A stretch of DNA of 64,000 bases, taken from assembly GCA_030067835.1 (NCBI GenBank), contig CP092441.1, positions 868,001-932,000 on the forward strand, given 5' to 3'. Positions within the stretch are counted from its first letter, which is position 1. Each line of letters starts with the position of its first letter. The translations under genes were made by a program, and so were the position numbers. This DNA is from Chakrabartyella piscis (GTDB lineage Bacteria > Bacillota > Clostridia > Lachnospirales > Anaerotignaceae). Below the pieces are notes generated by a model. It saw only the letters and a list, made by a program, of their open reading frames with translations, had not been told where the DNA came from and searched no databases. Below are positions 57,564 through 64,000 of the stretch, piece by piece.

Positions 57564-58640
57564 ATGCCAGAAATATGGTTTCCCAATTTGGGAATCGAAA
57601 TAGACCAGTTGAGTCGAGTTGCTTTTAGTGTTTTTGGAAAAGACATTTATTGGTATGGGATTTTCATTGGTTTGGGTGTCTTGGGTGGTATTATGTTAGT
57701 GTTGCATGAAGCAAAACGTACAGGTCAAAGTGAAGATTTGTACTTGGATTTTGCAATGTATGCCATCATCATTTCCATCATTGGCGCTAGATTGTACTAT
57801 GTCGCTTTTAGTTGGGATAGCTATAGCGATGATTGGACAAAGATTTTTGCAATTCGAGAAGGTGGACTTGCCATCTATGGTGGTGTCATTGCAGGTGCAT
57901 TGACCACTTTGGTGTATAGCAAAATGAAGAAGATAGATTTCTTTTTGATGGCGGATACAGCAGTGCCTAGTTTGATTTTTGGTCAAATGTTGGGTAGATG
58001 GGGCAATTTCTTCAACAAAGAAGCATTTGGTGAATATACAGATGGCTTGTTTGCAATGCGTTATCAATTGTCTCAAGTGCGTTTGGGTGATGTTTCAGAC
58101 TATACCTTGGCAAATTTGCAAATGTCTGGTGGTGTGGAATATATCCAAGTACATCCTACATTTTTGTATGAATCCATGTGGAATCTTGGTGTTTTGTTGA
58201 TTTTGTTCTATGTAGCAAGACATAAAAAATTCACAGGTCAAGTTATGGGCTTGTATTTCCTGGGTTATGGATTGGGTCGCTTTTGGATTGAAGGTTTGCG
58301 TACAGACCAATTGATGATTGGTGATTTTGCAGTTTCACAAGTGCTTTCTGCTATTCTTGTGGTGGCTGCGATTCTTTTCATGGTGTTCAAAAATCAATAT
58401 GACAAAAAGAAACTTGCATTGGTAGTTGAATCTCCAGAAACAACAGAATCTTTAGAAGAAATAGAATCCACAACTGAAGCATTGGCAGAATCAGAAACAA
58501 CTGAAGAAACCGAAGCAGTAGAAGCATCAAAAGAAGCATCAAAAGAAACATTAGAAACTATCACAGAAGAAGTCAAAGAAGAAAATACTGTTGTAGACGA
58601 AACAAAAAAAGAAAATGCAACAGAAGAAGTAGAAGGATAA
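57564..58640 (+). CDS. lgt: Prolipoprotein diacylglyceryl transferase with acidic tail
   Basis: 358 aa. It has about seven transmembrane segments with the Lgt signature GQMLGRWGNFFNKEAFG, the YGGVIAG motif and a HPTFLYES segment. It attaches diacylglycerol to the lipobox Cys of lipoproteins such as those at 7962 and 41729. After the last helix (near residue 273) comes a tail of about 80 residues, nearly all Glu, Thr, Ser, Ala and Lys. The tail is absent from typical Lgt (about 260-290 aa). A terminator follows. Confidence 0.93.
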   Translation: MPEIWFPNLGIEIDQLSRVAFSVFGKDIYWYGIFIGLGVLGGIMLVLHEAKRTGQSEDLYLDFAMYAIIISIIGARLYYVAFSWDSYSDDWTKIFAIREGGLAIYGGVIAGALTTLVYSKMKKIDFFLMADTAVPSLIFGQMLGRWGNFFNKEAFGEYTDGLFAMRYQLSQVRLGDVSDYTLANLQMSGGVEYIQVHPTFLYESMWNLGVLLILFYVARHKKFTGQVMGLYFLGYGLGRFWIEGLRTDQLMIGDFAVSQVLSAILVVAAILFMVFKNQYDKKKLALVVESPETTESLEEIESTTEALAESETTEETEAVEASKEASKETLETITEEVKEENTVVDETKKENATEEVEG

Positions 58641-58645
58641 GATAG

Positions 58646-58681
58646 CGACCTCTATTGCTTTGTGGATAGAGGTTGTTTTTA
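58646..58681 (+). terminator. Terminator of lgt
   Basis: CGACCTCTAT (58646-58655) and ATAGAGGTTG (58666-58675), 10-bp stem with one G-T, then T5. Confidence 0.75.
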
Positions 58682-58694
58682 TGGAGGATGGAAC

Positions 58695-60608
58695 ATGGTA
58701 CTTTTAACAGGAGAAAAAATACGTAAAAGTTATGGCACACGAGTGATTTTTGATGATATTGATTTTAGTATCCATGAAGGAGATAAGATTGGTGTTATTG
58801 GTGTCAATGGTTGCGGAAAATCCACATTGTTGAAGATTGTAGCTGGTGTTGGCAGTGCCGATAGTGGCGAAATCATAACAATGAATGGTATGGAAATTGG
58901 ATATTTGTCTCAAGATCCACTCTTTGTGGAAGGTACCACTGTGTTGCAACAGGTGTTCAAAGGAGAAAATCCCAAATTGGCTTTGGTGCGTACATATGAA
59001 GAAGCCATTGGTGAATTGGCAATCCATCCAGAACAAACAGATTTGATTGCAAAGGTGGCAAAACTGACAGAAGAAATGAACAAAGAAGAATTGTGGTCAT
59101 TGGAAAGCGAAGCCAAAACCATTTTGCAACGATTGGGCATTACAGACTTCACACTAACAGTGGAAACTATGTCAGGTGGCCAAAGAAAGCGTGTGGCACT
59201 GGCAGCAGCGCTCATAGCTCCTGTGGATTTGCTCATTTTGGATGAACCCACCAACCATATTGATCACGATACAGTGGAGTGGTTGGAAGCGCATTTGTCT
59301 AAATATTCCAAAGCACTTTTGATGGTAACACATGATCGATATTTCTTGGATCGTGTTGCAAATCGCACATTGGAATTGGAAAAGGGAAATATCTATTCCT
59401 ATCAAGCCAATTTCACAAAGTTCTTGGAAATGAAAGCAGAACGTGAAGAATTGGAAGCAGCAGGCGAACGCAAACGTCAAAATTTCTTGCGTACAGAATT
59501 GGAATGGGTGCGTAGAGGTGCAAAAGCACGTACCACCAAACAAAAAGCAAGATTGCAACGTTTTGATGAGATTTCTTCCATCAAAGCACCAGAAGAAAAA
59601 CAAAATGTGGAATTGTCCTCCATTGGTAGTAGACTTGGTAAAAAAACCATTGAACTCATTGATGTTTGCAAATCCTATGGCGATAAAAAGCTTATTGAGA
59701 ATTTTAACTATATCATTTTGCGTGACGATCGCATCGGCATCACAGGTGTCAATGGTAGTGGCAAAACCACATTGCTGAATATGATTGTAGGCAATTTGGA
59801 ACCAGATAGCGGTACCATTGAACGTGGTGAAACAGTAAAAATCGGTATTTTTGCACAGGAAAATGCAGAAATGGATGAACGTATTTCTGTCTTAGATTAC
59901 ATCAAAGAAGTTGGCGAATACATCAAAATGGTCGATGGTAAAATCAGTGCATCCCAATTGTTGGAAAAATTCTTGTTTGCACCAGATATGCAACGTGGAC
60001 CCATCTCTATGTTGTCTGGTGGTGAAAAACGTAGATTGTACTTGGCACGTGTGTTGATGGAATCGCCTAATATTTTGTTTTTGGATGAACCAACCAATGA
60101 TTTGGATATTGAAACTTTGATGATTTTGGAACACTATTTGGAAAGCTTTATGGGTGCTGTTATTGTGGTATCCCATGATCGCTATTTCTTGGATAAGGTT
60201 GCAAATCGTATGTTTGCGTTTGTGGGCAATGGTCAAATCAAGCAATATGAAGGTGGCTATACCGATTATCACGATGCAAAAATGGCAGAAATTCCAGTAT
60301 ATGTGGCAGAAAAGGTACAAAAAACAGAAACACCAAGAGAAAAATCACAGGCACCCATCACAAAAATGAGTTACAAAGACCAAAGAGAATTTGACACCAT
60401 TGGTGATGTCATTGCAGACTTGGAAGAAAAGATTGAACAGTGCCAAAAGGATATGAATGCTTGTACCACAGAATACACCAAACTCCAAGAGTTGTCAGAG
60501 AAAAAAGAATCCTTGGAATTGGAATTGGAAACAAAAATGGAACGCTGGATGGAATTGACAGAACTTGCAGAAATGATTGCAGAAAATAAAGGTTCTAACG
60601 ATAAATAA
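58695..60608 (+). CDS. ABC-F family ATPase (Uup-like)
   Basis: A 637-aa protein with two ATP-binding domains and no membrane segments: Walker A GVNGCGKSTLL and GVNGSGKTTLL, signatures MSGGQRKRVALA and LSGGEKRRLYLA, Walker B LLILDEPTNHID and ILFLDEPTNDLD, and a Glu/Arg-rich linker (RRGAKARTTKQKARL). The C-terminal coiled coil (DLEEKIEQCQKDMNACTTEY) suggests the Uup subfamily. ABC-F proteins act on the ribosome rather than in transport. The ATG at 58695 has GGAGG 7 bases upstream. Confidence 0.9.
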   Translation: MVLLTGEKIRKSYGTRVIFDDIDFSIHEGDKIGVIGVNGCGKSTLLKIVAGVGSADSGEIITMNGMEIGYLSQDPLFVEGTTVLQQVFKGENPKLALVRTYEEAIGELAIHPEQTDLIAKVAKLTEEMNKEELWSLESEAKTILQRLGITDFTLTVETMSGGQRKRVALAAALIAPVDLLILDEPTNHIDHDTVEWLEAHLSKYSKALLMVTHDRYFLDRVANRTLELEKGNIYSYQANFTKFLEMKAEREELEAAGERKRQNFLRTELEWVRRGAKARTTKQKARLQRFDEISSIKAPEEKQNVELSSIGSRLGKKTIELIDVCKSYGDKKLIENFNYIILRDDRIGITGVNGSGKTTLLNMIVGNLEPDSGTIERGETVKIGIFAQENAEMDERISVLDYIKEVGEYIKMVDGKISASQLLEKFLFAPDMQRGPISMLSGGEKRRLYLARVLMESPNILFLDEPTNDLDIETLMILEHYLESFMGAVIVVSHDRYFLDKVANRMFAFVGNGQIKQYEGGYTDYHDAKMAEIPVYVAEKVQKTETPREKSQAPITKMSYKDQREFDTIGDVIADLEEKIEQCQKDMNACTTEYTKLQELSEKKESLELELETKMERWMELTELAEMIAENKGSNDK

Positions 60609-60618
60609 ATGATACATT

Positions 60619-60648
60619 GTAGGGGTGGATTCTATATTCACCCTTTTT
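60619..60648 (+). terminator. GTAGGGG hairpin serving as terminator of the ABC-F gene
   Basis: GTAGGGG with GGGGTGGA / TTCACCCT pairing, directly followed by T5. It is one copy of the dispersed hairpin family that has the form of a terminator. Confidence 0.6.
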
Positions 60649-60656
60649 GTATACGC

Positions 60657-60686
60657 AAAAACCCTCCATCCATTTGGACAGAGGGC
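60657..60686 (-). terminator. Terminator of the carboxypeptidase gene
   Basis: On the minus strand CCCTC...GAGGG (60681-60685 with 60662-60666), with an inner GTCC/GGAT pairing, then T5. Opposes the ABC-F terminator. Confidence 0.6.
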
Positions 60687-60691
60687 ATACA

Positions 60692-62260
60692 TCAATCGGA
60701 TCTATGATTGAAATTTTCGTTATAAGATGATTTTCTGTGTGTATAGGAAGTGTGGTTGCGTTCCATTGGTTTGGAAACACTTCTTGGAGCACGTGGCTGG
60801 CTTTCTTTTTGATTATAGTATGGATTTGGTGCTTTCCTAGGAGTATTTGGCTTTTTGTTGCTCAAAGGTCTTCTAGCAGGCAATGTTTGCTTGTAGGTGT
60901 TTTCATGTTCCTGTGCCAAACGTTCACGACGTTCTTGTGCTCGAGCTTTGCGTCTTTGTTTCGCTTTGAACCGTTTGATGGTACCTTTTCCTGTCAGCAA
61001 AATAAATAAGATAATACCTACAACCACAACTGTGGCAACGGTCTTTTTGGTCAAATCCAATTTTTCAGCTTTCTCCATAACTGCTTTTTCAGAATCAGTT
61101 AGGGCTGCAATGCCAGATTGTGTGACAATAGGCACCTGATACAATTCTACATCATCCAAAAGAATGGAAACACTACCAACTGCTTCACCAGAATCAACCG
61201 GTGCAATCCAAGTTTCAGGACAATCAATGGCATATTCCACATCAGAAACATTTGTGGAGAGTGGCAATGTTTTGTATACAGATGCAGTTGGAACTGCTGT
61301 TACAGTGCCAAGGGAAATGGTTTCTTCTTGATAGGTGTCTGTAATTTCAATGGTGTTGCTGATGCCAGTTGCAGAAAAGACTTCCATAGTTTGGAAGTTA
61401 TTGAACCCATATTCAAACAAAGCGGTAGAATCCACATAATGTTCACCACCATTGCATTTGAGCACAACAGCAATCAATTCCATACCATCTTTTTCTGCAA
61501 AGGTGACCAAGGTGTTGAGGGATTCTGTCACATACCCTGTTTTGCCACCAACGGCATATTCGTAGTAGTAGGAAGATGTGGTGTTACGCATTTGGTGTTG
61601 CCCGTGTAAATATCTGGTTTCCACTTGTTTGTTTGTGGGTGGAATTTCATAATAGGTGCTTTCAGATAATTCTTGGAAGGTTTCAATGGACCACAATTCC
61701 TTGGCAATGAGTGCCATATCATAAGCTGTGGTGTAATGGTTTTCGTCAAACAAACCATTTGCATTGGTGAAATTGGTGTTCAAACATCCAAGGGTAGCAG
61801 CACGTTCTGTCATAAGGGTTGCAAAGTCTGTCATAGAACCGCCAACATATTCGCCAACTGCATTGGAAACTTCATTTGCAGAACGTAACAAAATACCATA
61901 CATGCATTGTTCCATAGTTAAAATTTCATCTTCTTGAATGGCAATATGTGCACTATTGGGTTCAATGCTAAAGACAGCATTTCTGGAGAAGGTAACTTCA
62001 TCGGTCAGCTCTGAATTTTCCAAAGCCAAAAGAACGGTCATGAGTTTGGTGATACTGGCGGGGTACATTTGCTTGTTGCTATCTTTTTCGTATAAGATAT
62101 CACCTGTTTTGGCATCCATCAAAATGGCGGTTTCAGCAGAAACAACAGGTTCATTTGCTTGTTTGTATGTGAGTATATTTTCCACATCAGCACCAAAGGC
62201 TGTGATATGGGAACATGTCATGGTTAAAATGAGGGAAAAAATTAAAAAAATGCGTTTCAT
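60692..62260 (-). CDS. D-alanyl-D-alanine carboxypeptidase (DacF/PBP5 family)
   Basis: 522 aa. It has a signal peptide (MKRIFLIFSLILTMTC...), then a low-mass penicillin-binding domain with SITK (SxxK), RSANE (SxN) and GGKTG (KTG), and a PBP5-type C-terminal domain. A membrane segment near residue 425 (VATVVVVGIILFILL) and a very basic Arg/Pro/Lys tail of about 85 residues follow. It trims pentapeptides in peptidoglycan. Classical members end with an amphipathic anchor, so the true transmembrane helix plus cytoplasmic basic tail is unusual. RBS AGGAG precedes ATG. Confidence 0.92.
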   Translation of the reverse strand: MKRIFLIFSLILTMTCSHITAFGADVENILTYKQANEPVVSAETAILMDAKTGDILYEKDSNKQMYPASITKLMTVLLALENSELTDEVTFSRNAVFSIEPNSAHIAIQEDEILTMEQCMYGILLRSANEVSNAVGEYVGGSMTDFATLMTERAATLGCLNTNFTNANGLFDENHYTTAYDMALIAKELWSIETFQELSESTYYEIPPTNKQVETRYLHGQHQMRNTTSSYYYEYAVGGKTGYVTESLNTLVTFAEKDGMELIAVVLKCNGGEHYVDSTALFEYGFNNFQTMEVFSATGISNTIEITDTYQEETISLGTVTAVPTASVYKTLPLSTNVSDVEYAIDCPETWIAPVDSGEAVGSVSILLDDVELYQVPIVTQSGIAALTDSEKAVMEKAEKLDLTKKTVATVVVVGIILFILLTGKGTIKRFKAKQRRKARAQERRERLAQEHENTYKQTLPARRPLSNKKPNTPRKAPNPYYNQKESQPRAPRSVSKPMERNHTSYTHRKSSYNENFNHRSD

Positions 62261-62359
62261 TGATTTCTCCTATATGTAAAATTGAATTTTTGTGCTATGA
62301 TAGAGGTAGTGCTTTTTGGAAACCTTTGGTGTGACAAAAAAGAAAGTTTTCACAAGGTC

Positions 62360-62388
62360 TTGTATTCTTTTGTTAATAATTGTAATAT
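62360..62388 (+). promoter_or_regulatory. Possible promoter of the ComEA-like gene
   Basis: TTGTAT (62360-62365), 17-base spacer, TAATAT (62383-62388). Confidence 0.4.
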
Positions 62389-62456
62389 AAATGTAAGAAA
62401 AGCACAAGATGTAGTTTTCTGTTTTTTACCAAAAAATAGGAAGGATATGGAAAAAC

Positions 62457-62855
62457 ATGGATAAAAAGGTAAAAAAACAAGTGAAAAATTTGGTTTCTCA
62501 TAAAATTTTAATCTTGGTTTTCTTTGGATTGTTTTTCTATACAACCAATGTATATTTTTTAGAACATGAAACGGTAGAGTTGTCCTTTGGTGAACCACGT
62601 ACTGCCCAAGAGCTTTTGTATATATGGGGTCAAGAGGGTGCTGTGTATCCAGCTGGTATGTTGGAGCAGATCGATTTGAATACTGCAACAGAGGAACAAT
62701 TGAAACTTTTGCCTGGCATTGGTGAAGTTTTGTCAAAACGTATTTTGGAGTATCGTGAAGTGATTGGAGCATTCACTTCTATATTGGAATTGGACGATGT
62801 GGAGGGTATTGGTATCAAAACAATAGAATCCATAAGCGATTATATATGTATATGA
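62457..62855 (+). CDS. ComEA-like helix-hairpin-helix protein
   Basis: 132 aa. It has an N-terminal membrane anchor (HKILILVFFGLFFYTTNVYF) and a C-terminal double HhH DNA-binding domain (IDLNTATEEQLKLLPGIGEVLSKRILEYREVIG, ELDDVEGIGIKTIESI). Its layout is that of ComEA, the DNA receptor for natural uptake, though shorter and without the SLBB-like linker. No comEC or other competence gene is in view. It shares a likely transcript with the response regulator 14 bases on. The RBS spacing is long. Confidence 0.8.
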   Translation: MDKKVKKQVKNLVSHKILILVFFGLFFYTTNVYFLEHETVELSFGEPRTAQELLYIWGQEGAVYPAGMLEQIDLNTATEEQLKLLPGIGEVLSKRILEYREVIGAFTSILELDDVEGIGIKTIESISDYICI

Positions 62856-62869
62856 TTTAGGAGGATACA

Positions 62870-63559
62870 ATGGCATATAAAATTTTAGTTGTTGATGATG
62901 AAAAGTTAATTGTAAAAGGCATTAAATTTTCTTTGGAACAAGATGGCATGGAAGTGACACCTGCTTATGATGGAGAAGAAGCTTTGCAAAACATCAAAGA
63001 TTCCAAATTTGACCTTGTGGTGTTGGATGTTATGTTGCCTAAAATGGATGGTTTGGAAGTGTGCCAACAAGTGCGTGAATTTTCACAAATTCCAATCATT
63101 ATGGTTACTGCAAAGGGTGAAGATATGGATAAGATCATGGGCTTGGAATATGGAGCAGATGATTATATCACAAAACCTTTCAATATTTTGGAACTGAAAG
63201 CAAGAATCAAAGCGATTTTGCGTCGTAGTACCAAAAAAGAAGCAGAAAAAGAAGAAGTGAAAAACACATTGCAAGCAAGAGACTTGGAATTGGTTTTCGA
63301 TAGCAGACGTGTGTTTATCAGTGGCAAAGAAGTCAATTTGACAGCAAAAGAATTTGATTTGTTGGAATTGTTGATGGAAAACCCTGGTAAGGTTTATAGT
63401 CGTGAAAAATTGTTGGATACTGTATGGGGATATGATTACCCTGGTGATGTACGTACTGTGGATGTGCATGTAAGACGTTTGCGTGAAAAAATCGAAGCAA
63501 ATCCAAGTGAACCGAAATACATCTTTACAAAATGGGGAGTGGGTTACTATTTTAACTAA
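62870..63559 (+). CDS. OmpR/PhoB-family response regulator
   Basis: 229 aa. The receiver domain has DDE (residues about 8-10), the phosphoacceptor Asp in VVLDVMLPKMDGLEV, Thr in VTAKGED and the Lys in ITKPFN. A winged-helix DNA-binding domain (VNLTAKEFDLLELLMENPGKVYSREKLL, VDVHVRRLREKIE) follows. It resembles WalR/PhoP-type regulators; the target genes cannot be told. RBS AGGAGG. The kinase gene follows at once. Confidence 0.94.
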   Translation: MAYKILVVDDEKLIVKGIKFSLEQDGMEVTPAYDGEEALQNIKDSKFDLVVLDVMLPKMDGLEVCQQVREFSQIPIIMVTAKGEDMDKIMGLEYGADDYITKPFNILELKARIKAILRRSTKKEAEKEEVKNTLQARDLELVFDSRRVFISGKEVNLTAKEFDLLELLMENPGKVYSREKLLDTVWGYDYPGDVRTVDVHVRRLREKIEANPSEPKYIFTKWGVGYYFN

Positions 63560-64000
63560 AAAAGAACAGGTTTTTGAGAAAAAAAAGCCATTTTATATCA
63601 GTTTGCGATGGATTTTGCTTGGAACCTATTTGATTATTGGTTTGGTACCTTTGCTCTTAATTTCTAGCACATTGCTCTATTCCATGAAAGGGTATTTCAT
63701 AGAAGAGAGAAAGCGTGAATTGCTGGGACAAGCCAATATGATTTCTGGTCAAATCATTTCTTCTGACTATTTGGAAAATGATGGTGGTAGAGATGAAATG
63801 GAAGAAACCATTTTGGAAATCAGTCAAGGAAATAAATATCGTATTTTGGTATTGGATGCATCCAGTGTTGTGGTATATGACAGTGGATATGAAGAAACAG
63901 GCAAAACCGTTGTGTTGCCAGAAGTGTTGGAAGCGTTGCAAAACAAGGATATTGCAAATGAACAGGAAAATGGGTCCATTTATGCAGCAGCATCTATTGT
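63549..64000 (+). CDS. Sensor histidine kinase, 3' end outside the window
   Basis: The frame that begins LTKKEQVFEKKKPFYISLRW and continues with a transmembrane segment (ILLGTYLIIGLVPLLLISS) is open to base 64000. It encodes the start of an extracytoplasmic sensor region (YRILVLDASSVVVYDSGY, PAS/CHASE-like). No ATG lies ahead of the membrane segment in this frame. The ATT at 63549, 9 bases after GGGGAG inside the regulator gene, is the best candidate start; TTG at 63603 is an alternative. The kinase and ATPase domains are beyond the window. Confidence 0.75.
   Translation, partial: MLTKKEQVFEKKKPFYISLRWILLGTYLIIGLVPLLLISSTLLYSMKGYFIEERKRELLGQANMISGQIISSDYLENDGGRDEMEETILEISQGNKYRILVLDASSVVVYDSGYEETGKTVVLPEVLEALQNKDIANEQENGSIYAAASI

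Overview
This window is about 64 kb of low-GC Gram-positive (Firmicutes, class Clostridia) chromosome. Three things support this: the complete rRNA operon, the conserved housekeeping order yicC-gmk-rpoZ-priA-def-fmt-rsmB-rlmN-stp-prkC-rsgA-rpe-thiN-rpmB, and strong GGAGG ribosome binding sites on almost every gene. The 16S text and gene set look like Lachnospirales, perhaps the Anaerotignum side, but I could not run a 16S comparison. No phage, transposase, CRISPR array or known defence system was found.

Layout. (1) 1-6085: the end of a YesM-type sensor kinase, an RbsA-like ABC ATPase that has lost every nucleotide-binding motif, a convergent AraC regulator, and a sugar operon (lyxose/mannose isomerase-type cupin, PfkB kinase, aldose epimerase). 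(2) 6086-11573: a palindrome-rich control region, then a small VOC-like protein, a LacI regulator and a ribose-type ABC importer. (3) 11963-16080: NhaC-type antiporter, UPF0303 protein and RqcH (NFACT). (4) 16421-31927: the housekeeping run of DNA repair, translation, peptidoglycan-sensing kinase/phosphatase and rRNA modification genes. (5) 32225-42780: a cytidylate-kinase-like protein, a secreted subtilisin with S-layer anchors, an IclR-controlled 2-keto-3-deoxygluconate operon, and two divergent surface proteins of unknown function. (6) 43083-49271: three tandem rRNA promoters, 16S-23S-5S and seven tRNAs. (7) 49529-52695: an S-layer pseudogene, a small (p)ppGpp synthetase and cardiolipin synthase. 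(8) 53640-64000: an unusual LysM membrane protein with a possibly inactive MPN-like domain, an M16 peptidase pair, lgt, an ABC-F ATPase, a DacF-type carboxypeptidase, a ComEA-like protein and a two-component system cut by the window end.

The sugar genes fit together as uptake of a pentose or hexose by the ribose-type importer, isomerisation to a ketose, phosphorylation, and entry into glycolysis. The kdg genes form a separate KDG to KDPG to pyruvate branch.

The most unusual signals are: a family of dispersed GTAGGGG hairpins whose outer shell is conserved while the stem sequence changes with compensating bases; the catalytically dead ABC ATPase beside a sensor kinase; the degenerate MPN-LysM protein; a lipoprotein whose reading frame seems to continue past its stop into a decayed tail; and a promoter between 23S and 5S that could drive 5S and tRNAs independently.
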